Part shown: positions 1 to 6,782 of the stretch, piece by piece
Position numbering within the stretch: position 1 is the stretch's first letter
Layout: each line of letters opens with the position of its first letter
Origin: Undivivens sp041654215
GTDB taxonomy: Bacteria > Omnitrophota > Gorgyraeia > Gygaellales > Profunditerraquicolaceae
Direction: 5' to 3'
Assembly (NCBI GenBank): GCA_041654215.1
Contig: JBAZDY010000035.1
Span: 1-14,706 of the forward strand
Length of the DNA stretch: 14,706 nucleotides
Translations under genes and position numbers: made by a program
The notes under the pieces: generated by a model
Told to the model about the DNA's origin: nothing
The model's input: only the letters and a program-made list of their open reading frames with translations
Database searches by the model: none

Positions 1-1160
1 GTCAACCCTATATCCGGCTTGATCTGAACCTGATTGATCCCGTCAAGCTTGTATTCCACGGGATCCTCGACCGTCACGATATTCTTGGAAGGGCTTTTTA
101 TCTCGTTGAGTATGGCGTAAAGGGTAGTGGTCTTTCCGCTTCCCGTGGGCCCGGCCAGGAATATCAGCCCGTAAGGCATCTGCACTACTTTACGGATAAG
201 CTCCAGCTGCGCGCCGCCGAAACCAAGCTGAGCCAGGTCGAGCACCACGCTGGAACGGTCAAGTATTCGCATGACCACTTTTTCCCCGTATATCGTGGGG
301 ACGGTGGAAACGCGCAGGTCTATGGGTTTATTGTTTACCTTGACCATAAAGGCCCCGTCCTGGGGCAGGCGTTTTTCCGCTATGTCCAGTTTGCTCAATA
401 TTTTTACGCGCGACGCGATCGCCAAATGAAGATGCTTTGCCGGAGGCGGAATCTCGTAAAGCCTGCCGTCTATCCTGTACCTGAGGCTCAACCTGTCCTT
501 GAAAGGCTCGATATGGATATCGGAAGCGTGTTCCTCTATAGCCTGCCTGATGATCAAGTCAACGAGTTTGACTACCGGGGCCTCTTCAGCCCTGGCGATC
601 AGACGGTCAAGGCTCAACTCATCATCTCCGGCTGAACCGGCCGCATCCTCCATCAGGCTGTCGGATGACATCACGGAATATGAACTTTCGATCGCCTCTT
701 TTAAATAGGCGTTTTTGCCGTAGAATTCTTCTATGGCCCTGACGATGTCGGACCTCGTAGCCAGCACCGGTTTAACCTCGTAGCCGGTCAGTTTTTTGAT
801 GTTGTCCAGCAGAATGATGTCGGTGACGTCGCTCATGGCCACCGAAAGAGAATTGAGGGTGAGAGAAAGAGGCAGGACGCAGTTCTTTAGGGCAAAATCC
901 CTGGAGATTATCTTCTCCAGCCCCTGCCCCACCGCCGGATGCAGCATCCCGGTGCCGAGGGCGAAATACGGCACGCCGGCCTGCTTGCCGAGGACCTTCA
1001 TCATGTCCTCTTCTTTTATGAAACCCATTTCAACCAGAATCTCCCCCAGACGTCCCCCCTGCTGCCTCTGGACGCTGATGGCCTTTTCCAGTTGATTGGT
1101 ACTGATGAGCCCCTCTTTGACGAGCAGTTCACCAAACCTTAAATATTTTTCCTTTAGCAT
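1..1160 (-). CDS. pilB: PilB/GspE-type assembly ATPase, 3' part outside the window
   Basis: Cytoplasmic hexameric ATPase that powers assembly of type IV pili or the type II secretion pseudopilus. The visible 386 residues, translated directly from the minus strand, contain an MshEN-type N-terminal domain (about 5-150, with GELLVKEGLI and GRLGEILVEMG), then the start of the ATPase. The ATPase region shows SDIHIEP (213-219), the Walker A loop GPTGSGKTT (337-345) and VTVEDPVEY (362-370) of the Asp box. The Walker B and His boxes lie beyond the left edge. PilB proteins usually have about 550-580 residues, so roughly a third is missing. The ATG at 1160 lies 9 nt after the secretin stop with no clear Shine-Dalgarno sequence, which suggests translational coupling. 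PilB and GspE cannot be told apart by this fragment; the PilM-N-O-P-Q neighbours favour PilB. Confidence 0.93.
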   Translation of the reverse strand, partial: MLKEKYLRFGELLVKEGLISTNQLEKAISVQRQQGGRLGEILVEMGFIKEEDMMKVLGKQAGVPYFALGTGMLHPAVGQGLEKIISRDFALKNCVLPLSLTLNSLSVAMSDVTDIILLDNIKKLTGYEVKPVLATRSDIVRAIEEFYGKNAYLKEAIESSYSVMSSDSLMEDAAGSAGDDELSLDRLIARAEEAPVVKLVDLIIRQAIEEHASDIHIEPFKDRLSLRYRIDGRLYEIPPPAKHLHLAIASRVKILSKLDIAEKRLPQDGAFMVKVNNKPIDLRVSTVPTIYGEKVVMRILDRSSVVLDLAQLGFGGAQLELIRKVVQMPYGLIFLAGPTGSGKTTTLYAILNEIKSPSKNIVTVEDPVEYKLDGINQVQIKPDIGL

Positions 1161-1169
1161 TATATACGA

Positions 1170-2774
1170 TTACCGGCTGTTGTTATCAAATGTGTTCAGA
1201 CTCGAACTTACCGCGGACTGCCGGTTATACCCGGCGGCGGTATTCTGTTCCCTGTCCGGCAGGACCGCTTTATTGGTCTGGGAGAATTCCACAGTAGCTT
1301 CTTTAAGTATGTGCGGAGTGATAAAAACAAGCAGTTCCCGATCTTTGTCCTTTGCCTTGTCCTTATGCCTGAAGAAGGCCCCGATGATCGGTATATCGGA
1401 GAAGAACGGAAGCGAGGAGTTGGACTGGTTGAACTCGCTCCTGATCAGACCGCCGATAACCACGGTCTCCCCGTCCTTGACGCGCACGGTGGTCTTGGTG
1501 GAGCGCTCTTCCGGATCGCGGAACTGATAAGTCTTGCCTGCCACGGTCAGGGGATTGCCGGCAGCGGCTTCCGTGACTTTCGGATACAGAAACATGGTGA
1601 TCTCCCCCGTGTCGATGTTGATTTGGGGCGTGACCCTCAGGGAAACTCCTGTCCTGGTCCTCTCCGGGTCTCCGGTCGATTCGGTAGTAGTCCCGCCGGA
1701 AGAACTGGAAGAAGTCCCGGTCACTCCTATGGATTCATTGCTGCTTATCTGTATCTCTGCGGTTTCGTTGTTCAACGTAATTATCCTCGGCCTGGCAAGG
1801 TATTTCGTGTCGGTCTGCGTGCGCAGATAATCCAGCAGCTGCGAATATGTCCGGCCGAAGATAACGGAACCGGCTGAAATAGGAACGCCCTCCCCTGCCG
1901 TAGAAATGATATCAGAGCCGTCCAGCGGAGAACTTATACCCGCGCCGCGGTTAGCCAGATTCCCCATAAAGAACTTGGTGGGCCCGGAAGAAGGGATAAT
2001 CAAGGTAAAAGGATTAGTGCCGAAATTAAATCCCATTTTATCCACGGTATTCTTGCTGACGTCGAGCATCTCGACCTCTATCAGCACCTGCGGGGCCGGA
2101 ACGTCGAGTGAAGCGATCGTCTGCGCTATCGCCTGCATACGGCTCGGGATATCGGTGATTATCAGGCTGTTAGTGCGGTAATCCTCCACGATGGAACCGT
2201 GTTCGGAAAGCAGTTTCTTGACCGCGTTGGTTATGCCGCCTTCCTTGGCCGCGTCCTCGCGGGAACTGCCGGAAGAGCCGCCTCCCGATCCGGACGAACT
2301 GCCTGCGCCGGTATCCTCCATTATGTCGTCTATTTCGCTGCGCATCACGGAGAGACCCACCGTGGCATATTTGAGATAGAACACTTTCGTTACCGTCTCC
2401 AGGCTCGGTTTCCCCCAATCCTTGACGATGAACAGATTGGCGCTCCTGTCGTATTCGTAGGAAAGGTTGTTGGCCTTGAAAATCTTGTTCATGGCGTCCT
2501 GCACCGGGACCTTGTCGAGATAAAGGGTTATCTTTCTGTCCTGGACTACCTCGGAGGCTATGAAGTTCATGCCGGACTGCATGGAGAATATCTTCAGCAC
2601 GTCCTTCAGGTTCACGTCCTGCAGGTCCATCGATATGGTAAGGTTCTGCTGTCCGCCTTCGCCGGCCTGCTGCTGGGCGGCGGCGCCGTCCGAGTCGGCG
2701 GCGAAAGAAACGGAGTTACAAACGAACAAGAGAGAAAATAATGCCGGAAAACAGAAAGCGATGATTCTCCCCAT
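1170..2774 (-). CDS. pilQ: PilQ/GspD-family secretin
   Basis: Outer-membrane channel through which a pilus or secreted protein leaves the cell. The 534 residues show a signal peptide (1-25, ending SFAA), an STN/N0 domain with a following N-domain (about 45-118, with LQDVNLKDVL and KITLYLDKVPVQDAM), an N1-like domain (128-225, ending DIPSRMQAIAQTIASLDVP), and the secretin barrel domain (about 310-492). The barrel domain has TVRVKDGETVVIGGL (428-443), the LPFFSDIPIIGAFF element and a terminal ELLVFITPHIL. Two Ser/Gly-rich insertions sit at about 157-171 and 353-367. The start is supported by a strong Shine-Dalgarno AGGAGGG (complement of 2783-2789), 8 nt before ATG. It lies 16 nt after pilP and 9 nt before pilB. 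No AMIN domain is visible, so it is shorter than proteobacterial PilQ. Confidence 0.95.
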   Translation of the reverse strand: MGRIIAFCFPALFSLLFVCNSVSFAADSDGAAAQQQAGEGGQQNLTISMDLQDVNLKDVLKIFSMQSGMNFIASEVVQDRKITLYLDKVPVQDAMNKIFKANNLSYEYDRSANLFIVKDWGKPSLETVTKVFYLKYATVGLSVMRSEIDDIMEDTGAGSSSGSGGGSSGSSREDAAKEGGITNAVKKLLSEHGSIVEDYRTNSLIITDIPSRMQAIAQTIASLDVPAPQVLIEVEMLDVSKNTVDKMGFNFGTNPFTLIIPSSGPTKFFMGNLANRGAGISSPLDGSDIISTAGEGVPISAGSVIFGRTYSQLLDYLRTQTDTKYLARPRIITLNNETAEIQISSNESIGVTGTSSSSSGGTTTESTGDPERTRTGVSLRVTPQINIDTGEITMFLYPKVTEAAAGNPLTVAGKTYQFRDPEERSTKTTVRVKDGETVVIGGLIRSEFNQSNSSLPFFSDIPIIGAFFRHKDKAKDKDRELLVFITPHILKEATVEFSQTNKAVLPDREQNTAAGYNRQSAVSSSLNTFDNNSR

Positions 2775-2790
2775 TTGGATTACCCTCCTA

Positions 2791-3279
2791 TTATTTTGCA
2801 GAACCGCTCCCCTGTGAATTAGTAACTACGGCAGGAGGAGGAAGACTATAATTTTTATAATCGAAGAAAACGACCACGCCTTCTCTCGTTATGTCCACCA
2901 CCTTCACTTCGGAATCCAGCATGTCGCCTATCTTGACGACTCTGTTATTGACGATAGCCTGCGGGAAAGCGCCGCCCCAGATCAGGCCGTTCACGGTCAT
3001 CGGAGGCAGAGGCCTGGCCTGCGGGGTTTGGGCAAAAGCGCCCTGCGGACTGACGGCCTTTTGCTCTACGCCTTTGAACGGATCCTTCAATCCTTCGGCT
3101 TTATATTTAATTTCCGGGCGCGCCGGGACCAAGGATTGCTTGCCTGCTTCCGCATCGGCGGGGCTGGAAGTAAAAGCGCTCTCCGCTCCCCCGGGCACGG
3201 CAAGACAGACCGCACAGCCGAATGCCAGATAAATCAAAATCGCCGGTAATATTATCCTTATCTTTCTTCTTACAGTCAT
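2791..3279 (-). CDS. pilP: PilP/GspC-like periplasmic linker protein
   Basis: Probable inner-membrane-anchored periplasmic protein linking the PilN/PilO complex to the secretin. It has 162 residues: a hydrophobic signal or anchor segment (about 7-27), a low-complexity linker, and a C-terminal beta domain (about 90-148). The C-terminal domain includes MTVNGLIWGG, AIVNNRVVKIGD and VVDITREGVVVFF, which is the typical PilP/GspC homology-region pattern. The phrase EGLKDPFKG (62-70) is the usual PilP motif before that domain. The LAFGC near the end of the hydrophobic segment is not a good lipobox because position -3 is Ala and -2 is Phe. A TAA in frame 24 nt upstream fixes the ATG at 3279 as the first possible ATG start. 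A 94-nt gap separates it from pilO, the widest spacing in this operon. Confidence 0.85.
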   Translation of the reverse strand: MTVRRKIRIILPAILIYLAFGCAVCLAVPGGAESAFTSSPADAEAGKQSLVPARPEIKYKAEGLKDPFKGVEQKAVSPQGAFAQTPQARPLPPMTVNGLIWGGAFPQAIVNNRVVKIGDMLDSEVKVVDITREGVVVFFDYKNYSLPPPAVVTNSQGSGSAK

Positions 3280-3373
3280 TCGCGTTTCCCGTTCTCCCGT
3301 TTACGCGTCGAAGCCGCTCGATAATCCGTTCCGTAATCTGCCGCCACGCAATCCAAGGATATCCGCCGGAGCT

Positions 3374-3943
3374 TCATTTCTGCAGGTTCTTGACCCAGAC
3401 CGTGTTGATTACAAGCTCCGCTTTCAGCCTTCTGCCCTTATCCTCGCTTCCGCCCTCTTCGTTCTGGTCTTCCTGCTGCTTGTCGGCGGGCTGGATAGAA
3501 AGAGTATAGACCATGAATATCTCCGGAGATTCCTCCAGCTTGCTGACAAACTTGCCTAAAGAATGATAATCCCTGGCAAGGACGGTCAACTCGTAGCCAT
3601 ACCGCGTGTATGCGGAATAATCCACATCGCCGCGGGGTCTCACGGAAATGATGGAGACCGAGAAATCCTTGGCAAGGTTGCTGATGGTATTCAGCACCGC
3701 GTTGAGATCCTTGGAATTGATGAGCTGCTTATACGCGTTTATCTTCTTCTCCGACTGGCTGATAACGTTAAGTATCTCGTTTTTCTTTATCTCGTTCTCT
3801 TTCTGGATCTTCAACGCCTCAATCTTCTTGGCGTAAATGCCGTACACGTTGTTGGCCACTATCAACGCGAAGAACAGCACGGCGGCGTTGATCACTTTGC
3901 TTTTGTGCTTTTGCAGAAGTTCCGCGGTATTTAAAGTATTCAT
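3374..3943 (-). CDS. pilO: PilO/GspM-like inner-membrane assembly protein
   Basis: Bitopic inner-membrane protein of the pilus alignment complex, expected to pair with the PilN part of the upstream gene. The 189 residues show a short cytoplasmic N-terminus, one transmembrane helix (about 17-36, VINAAVLFFALIVANNVYGI), a charged coiled-coil-like stretch (37-77), and a compact alpha/beta domain (about 80-155). That domain has ISVRPRGDVDYSAY and the PilO-like YHSLGKFVSKLEE. An acidic, Gln/Glu-rich loop (154-170) precedes the last strand. ATG overlaps the pilM-pilN stop by four bases (ATGA), so translation is probably coupled. The assignment rests on topology, order and family pattern more than on strict motifs; GspM is the alternative if this is a secretion system. 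Confidence 0.85.
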   Translation of the reverse strand: MNTLNTAELLQKHKSKVINAAVLFFALIVANNVYGIYAKKIEALKIQKENEIKKNEILNVISQSEKKINAYKQLINSKDLNAVLNTISNLAKDFSVSIISVRPRGDVDYSAYTRYGYELTVLARDYHSLGKFVSKLEESPEIFMVYTLSIQPADKQQEDQNEEGGSEDKGRRLKAELVINTVWVKNLQK

Positions 3944-5532
3944 TTAGCCACCTGCGATTTTACGCCCTTGCAGTTTATCTCGAAATCGGTCATCATCGAA
4001 CTGCCGGTCTTGTTCTGTTCGACAGAAGTGATGCTCATATCCTTGAAGTAATCGCCGAACACCGGAAGCCCCCGCAGATTATTGAGAAAAGAATTCACCA
4101 GGTTCATTTCCGTCTCGTTATCGCCCGCGTAAGCTATCCCGCGCAAGAGCAGTTCGGCGTTCGTATCGTCTTTCTTGAAAATCAACTCCTTGAGCCATAC
4201 GCCGTCCGGCAGCGAGCGAGGTATGCCGTCGAGCAGTCCGGTTATATAAAGCTGTTTCTTTATCAGCGCCTCGAGATCCTTGAGCCTTTTTCTATAGGAA
4301 TCGTTTATGGTAGTCAACTCGTCCGGGCTGAGATCCACGGAGACGGAAGTCACGGAAGGCCGCATGCTGATGATATTGGCAAATTCCTGTTCCACCGGTT
4401 TGAGACGGTATAATCCTATAAGAAAAGCGAGGGCGCAGATCAACAACCCCACGACCACCGTCTTGGGATTGATCTTGATGTCGGCGGCAAGGTTCCCGAC
4501 CCCGGCGGCTACCCCTCCCTTGCCGTGAGGCTTTTTCACGGACATGATCCTCTGCCGCGGATTTACCACGTCAAGTTTGAAGTTGGTCTTCAAGATGCCC
4601 GATAACGCCGCGCCGTAACTCCTCAACAGCCCCAGGTTCAAGACCGTTCCTATCTCAGCGGCGTATTTGGTGACGTCTATAAAATCCAAAGGAAACCCGA
4701 TCTCCTTAACGAATTCTTCGAGTATCGGGCGGTAATTGCTGCCGGAGATAAAATAGACCTTTTCTATACGCTTTAGGGGAAATTTTCTCTGGTAATAATC
4801 GGCGGATATCCGTATTTCCGTTTTGAATTTTTCTATCAACTGCTCGCTGTTCCCGTTCTCCTGCCTGGAGACATCCGCTCCGCCGCGCATGGTAAGCGGG
4901 ATATCGCGGCTGAACAATGGATACCCGTTATCCAGCACCAGGAAATCCACCTCGTCTTCCGCGCTCAGGTCCACGTTAAAAAGGCCTATGATACCCCTGT
5001 CGTTCACGCGCAAAAGGTTCAGCAATCTCAACACGCTGAAAGCGGAATACTCCACGGCGCCAATTTTTATGCCGGACTGGTTAAGAAGAAACTGGTATCT
5101 GGTGAACACGTCGCGCTTTATGGCGGCGAACAGTACCATATTCCTGCGGTTGATCCTGTCAAGCTGAACGTGAAAATCGAACATCAATTCCTCGAGTTTG
5201 AAGGGGATATATTTCTTGGCCTCGAAAGCGACGGCGCTGTTGAGCTCGTCCTGGGGCATAACCGGCAGTTCAAAGGTGCGGATGATGAAATCTTTTCCGG
5301 GCAGCGAGAGCACGGCGGAGGTGGAAGGCGACTTTATTTTTTTGAATTCGCTCGTCAGCAGCGCCAGAAGCGCGGCTTCTTCTTTATTCTTTTCCTGGGA
5401 GTCGGCGGCGACAGGGACCTTCATGGGGATACTTATTGAAGTGACTACCTTCTTGTTGTCCACTTCAACGGCATTGACGACCTGACCGCCGAAATATATC
5501 CCCAGAGAACCCGAAGGTTTTTTCCAACTCAT
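3940..5532 (-). CDS. pilM: PilM-PilN fusion (GspL-like) assembly platform protein
   Basis: One 530-residue protein combines what are usually two genes. Residues 1-315 have the PilM actin-like fold pattern: the N-terminal strand and loop, LPVMPQDELNSAVAFEAKKYIPF (89-111 region), EYSAFSVLRLL and the FISGSNY/GLLRSYGAAL elements. Residues 318-530 are PilN-like: a polar linker with LDVVNP (320-325) where free PilN carries its INLLP-type PilM-binding motif, a transmembrane helix (about 358-376), a coiled coil (about 405-430), and a small alpha/beta domain with WLKELIF. The phosphate-1 loop reads LGIYFGG, whereas PilM usually has GIDIG, so nucleotide binding may be lost as in GspL. The start overlaps the HTH stop by one base (TAATG), with GGAG about 7 nt upstream. 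PilM-PilN is the best label; GspL is the structural analogue. Confidence 0.9.
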   Translation of the reverse strand: MSWKKPSGSLGIYFGGQVVNAVEVDNKKVVTSISIPMKVPVAADSQEKNKEEAALLALLTSEFKKIKSPSTSAVLSLPGKDFIIRTFELPVMPQDELNSAVAFEAKKYIPFKLEELMFDFHVQLDRINRRNMVLFAAIKRDVFTRYQFLLNQSGIKIGAVEYSAFSVLRLLNLLRVNDRGIIGLFNVDLSAEDEVDFLVLDNGYPLFSRDIPLTMRGGADVSRQENGNSEQLIEKFKTEIRISADYYQRKFPLKRIEKVYFISGSNYRPILEEFVKEIGFPLDFIDVTKYAAEIGTVLNLGLLRSYGAALSGILKTNFKLDVVNPRQRIMSVKKPHGKGGVAAGVGNLAADIKINPKTVVVGLLICALAFLIGLYRLKPVEQEFANIISMRPSVTSVSVDLSPDELTTINDSYRKRLKDLEALIKKQLYITGLLDGIPRSLPDGVWLKELIFKKDDTNAELLLRGIAYAGDNETEMNLVNSFLNNLRGLPVFGDYFKDMSITSVEQNKTGSSMMTDFEINCKGVKSQVAK

Positions 5533-5741
5533 TATTTATCTCCGGCTTTCAATTCTTTGCCCGAACTCACGGATTGTTTTTTATGGTTTCTCAACCAGGT
5601 ATCCACTTCCCGGCGGTCGAATCTCCAAACGCCTCCTACTTTGATACCGGAAATCTTACCCTGGTGCAGCCAATTATAAATCGTCTGCTTTCCCAATTTC
5701 AGGTAAGACGCCAGATCATCGACATCGATCAAGCGGGACAT
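5532..5741 (-). CDS. Excisionase-type (MerR-like) helix-turn-helix protein
   Basis: Small DNA-binding protein of 69 residues with the HTH_17/excisionase pattern. The motif begins LIDVDDLASYLKLGKQTIYNW, followed by HQGKISGIKVGGVWRFDRREVDTWL (about residues 4-50). A basic, low-complexity C-terminal tail follows. It is the first gene of the pilus assembly operon and its stop codon overlaps the pilM start by one base, so it is made together with the assembly proteins. No integrase or other phage gene is near, so a role as a true excisionase is unlikely; a local regulator or nucleoid-associated role is more plausible, but this is inference. The Shine-Dalgarno is weak (AAAGG lies about 16 nt upstream). 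The start fits because the fold begins at residue 4. Confidence 0.85.
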   Translation of the reverse strand: MSRLIDVDDLASYLKLGKQTIYNWLHQGKISGIKVGGVWRFDRREVDTWLRNHKKQSVSSGKELKAGDK

Positions 5742-5803
5742 ATGTTTTAGCCGGCCTTTCTGTTGCGTTTTTGCTCAGTTAATGCAGCTCCCCAGGCTGA
5801 TCC

Positions 5804-5835
5804 TTCGACAATGCCTTGGCAGTGAGCCTGTCGAA
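5804..5835. repeat. TTCGACA/TGTCGAA palindromic repeat
   Basis: Perfect 7-bp inverted repeat TTCGACA (5804-5810) and TGTCGAA (5829-5835) separated by 18 bases. The right arm, AGTGAGCCTGTCGAACTG, matches the arm of a dispersed REP-like palindrome (CTTCGACA...TGAGCCTGTCGAA) that I recall from many environmental bacterial genomes. The inner left arm has lost its match to GCTCA. It lies in the transcribed leader of the pilus operon and probably folds in the RNA. Confidence 0.6.
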
Positions 5836-5850
5836 CTGCTTTGGACATGC

Positions 5851-5872
5851 GCCCGGGGTTTATTTCTCGATT
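5851..5872 (-). repeat. 22-nt repeat, copy 1 (pil operon leader)
   Basis: On the plus strand it reads GCCCGGGGTTT, A, then TTTCTCGATT. It matches 11288-11309 at 21 of 22 positions, with only the central base different (A here, C there). Both copies lie on the same strand relative to transcription and upstream of an operon's first gene. Identity stops at both ends, so the core is 22 nt. The CCCGGG part is itself palindromic. Confidence 0.8.
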
Positions 5873-5885
5873 TTCTCCGGCGCCG

Positions 5886-5917
5886 CAAAGCGGTAAAACA
5901 TCTAATTTATCGCTTTG
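5886..5917 (-). other. Hairpin at the predicted 5' end of the pil operon mRNA
   Basis: On the plus strand CAAAGCGGTAAA (5886-5897) pairs with TTTATCGCTTTG (5906-5917) over an 8-base loop. In the minus-strand RNA the stem is 7 + 4 base pairs interrupted by one A/C mismatch. The stem starts within a base or two of the transcription start predicted from the promoter at 5924-5951. A 5'-terminal stem-loop would be expected to stabilise the transcript, but this is inference. Confidence 0.5.
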
Positions 5918-5923
5918 TATCCC

Positions 5924-5951
5924 ATCTTATAATCTTTTTCATTCCTGTCAA
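5924..5951 (-). promoter_or_regulatory. Sigma-70-type promoter of the pilus assembly operon
   Basis: On the minus strand a perfect -35 box TTGACA (complement of 5946-5951) is followed after 16 bases by TAAGAT (complement of 5924-5929). An A/T-rich tract just upstream (complement of 5952-5974) resembles an UP element. Transcription would start near 5917 and give a leader of about 175 nt before the HTH gene at 5741. The -10 box matches the consensus at four of six positions. Confidence 0.65.
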
Positions 5952-5990
5952 CTGTTTTTATATAATTTTACCGGATTTTACTCGCTTAAT

Positions 5991-6019
5991 ACGGACAAGG
6001 ACCCAAAAACGCTGTCCGT
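5991..6019 (-). terminator. Possible weak terminator after the PilX-like gene
   Basis: Inverted repeat ACGGACA (5991-5997) and TGTCCGT (6013-6019) with a 15-base loop begins 8 bases after the PilX-like stop codon. There is no run of T after it in the direction of transcription, only ATTAAG, so intrinsic termination would be inefficient. It may instead protect the 3' end of the message. Confidence 0.3.
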
Positions 6020-6026
6020 CCCGCAG

Positions 6027-6473
6027 CTACGGAGTCGGATCTTCTTCACTGGGCTCATAAGTCACTCTCGCCATAATACAGGCGTCCACCCCGACGGGAG
6101 GGGAATGAGATATGCAGGCGGAATCACTCCTTTCGCTTACGGTAATCGCTATCTGTCGGATCCCCCTGACAAGGGTCTCATCGTTTACCACGTAACCGGG
6201 GCATGGGTGAAAACTGCTGTTGCAGATATAATTCGTGTAATGCGTCCCCGACGCCGGCATCGGCCAATTGGTGGAGTCATCGTTGCGGCTGAGGCGCTCG
6301 TATCCGTAATTCATCCCGGCGAGGGCCGCGTAATAGGCCTGGACGCGGCCGACATGTTTCCTGGAAAGAGCCGTATTACTGAGCACGATGTTGAGCACTA
6401 CGCTGCCCAGGATGACCGCGAAAATGATCACGCCCAGAACCACGAAAAGGACCATCCCTCCGGAACGTCTCAT
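6027..6473 (-). CDS. PilX/GspK-like minor pilin or pseudopilin
   Basis: 148-residue protein with the N-terminal arrangement of pilus assembly proteins: short basic start MRRSGG, one hydrophobic helix (about 7-31, MVLFVVLGVIIFAVILGSVV), then QAYYAALAGMNYGYERL (45-61), which is the PilX_N/GspK counterpart of the usual 'A..AAEAGL' helix. Cleavage after Gly6 would leave Val at +5 in place of the usual Glu, as in GspK-type tip proteins. The globular part has four Cys (84, 91, 120, 132) that could form two disulphides outside the membrane. It begins 5 nt after the winged-helix gene with no clear Shine-Dalgarno. It is transcribed separately from, but lies directly upstream of, the pilus assembly operon. 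The role as tip or minor pilin is inferred. Confidence 0.75.
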   Translation of the reverse strand: MRRSGGMVLFVVLGVIIFAVILGSVVLNIVLSNTALSRKHVGRVQAYYAALAGMNYGYERLSRNDDSTNWPMPASGTHYTNYICNSSFHPCPGYVVNDETLVRGIRQIAITVSERSDSACISHSPPVGVDACIMARVTYEPSEEDPTP

Positions 6474-6478
6474 ATATT

Positions 6479-6685
6479 CTAAAGATTCTTGCGCAGCGTT
6501 ATGGAAAAATCATCCCCTGTCTTCTGCAGGATAACGTGCCCTTCCCGAGCCAGCCATCCCAGGCTGAGCAAGAGATTGTCTCTCGATCTGTCCAGTCCGC
6601 GGGCAAGAACGGACAAACTGACATCCCCGTGCTGGTCCAGATAATGCCATATCTCTCCCGCCACTATGCCTATCTCGATGATCAT
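6479..6685 (-). CDS. DUF2582-like winged-helix protein
   Basis: 68-residue protein predicted to be almost entirely one winged helix. It starts with a helix (GIVAGEIWHYLDQHG, residues 6-20), then a helix-turn-helix segment SLSVLARGLDRSRDNLLLSLGWLAREG (23-49), and a two-stranded wing HVILQKTGDDFSITL. This matches my recollection of the DUF2582 family, whose function is not established. A strong Shine-Dalgarno (complement of CCTCCCT, 6691-6697, plus neighbouring G-rich bases) supports the ATG at 6685. It has its own near-consensus promoter and is followed after 5 nt by the PilX-like gene, so it may regulate or adapt pilin expression. No partner or DNA target can be read from the sequence. Confidence 0.8.
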   Translation of the reverse strand: MIIEIGIVAGEIWHYLDQHGDVSLSVLARGLDRSRDNLLLSLGWLAREGHVILQKTGDDFSITLRKNL

Positions 6686-6753
6686 TCTCCCCTCCCTGGT
6701 TGATCTTTTTATGTCCCGCCGTATAAAAACCGGGTCATTAACTTTCCGGAGAT

Positions 6754-6782
6754 ATTATAAGCGCAATCAAAGCGGTGGTCAA
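6754..6782 (-). promoter_or_regulatory. Near-consensus sigma-70 promoter for the winged-helix/PilX-like unit
   Basis: On the minus strand TTGACC (complement of 6777-6782) is followed after exactly 17 bases by a perfect TATAAT (complement of 6754-6759). It matches consensus at 11 of 12 positions with optimal spacing, the best promoter in the window. The -35 box overlaps the stop codon of the zinc-ribbon gene. A start near 6747 gives a leader of about 60 nt before 6685. Confidence 0.85.

Noticed and set aside
3216..3219. Possible lipoprotein box (LAFGC) in the PilP-like protein
   Set aside because: Positions -3 (Ala) and -2 (Phe) do not fit the usual L-[AS]-[GA]-C pattern, so lipidation is not claimed.
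3280..3373. Extra small gene or frameshifted tail of pilO in the 94-nt gap before pilP
   Set aside because: A TAA lies in frame just before pilP, pilO has a normal ending after its last strand, and no start with a ribosome site occurs in the gap.
5841..6482. 213-codon plus-strand frame opposite the PilX-like gene and through the leader
   Set aside because: It crosses a strong promoter and structured leader on the other strand and shows no protein family features; the minus-strand gene has a clear pilin N-terminus.
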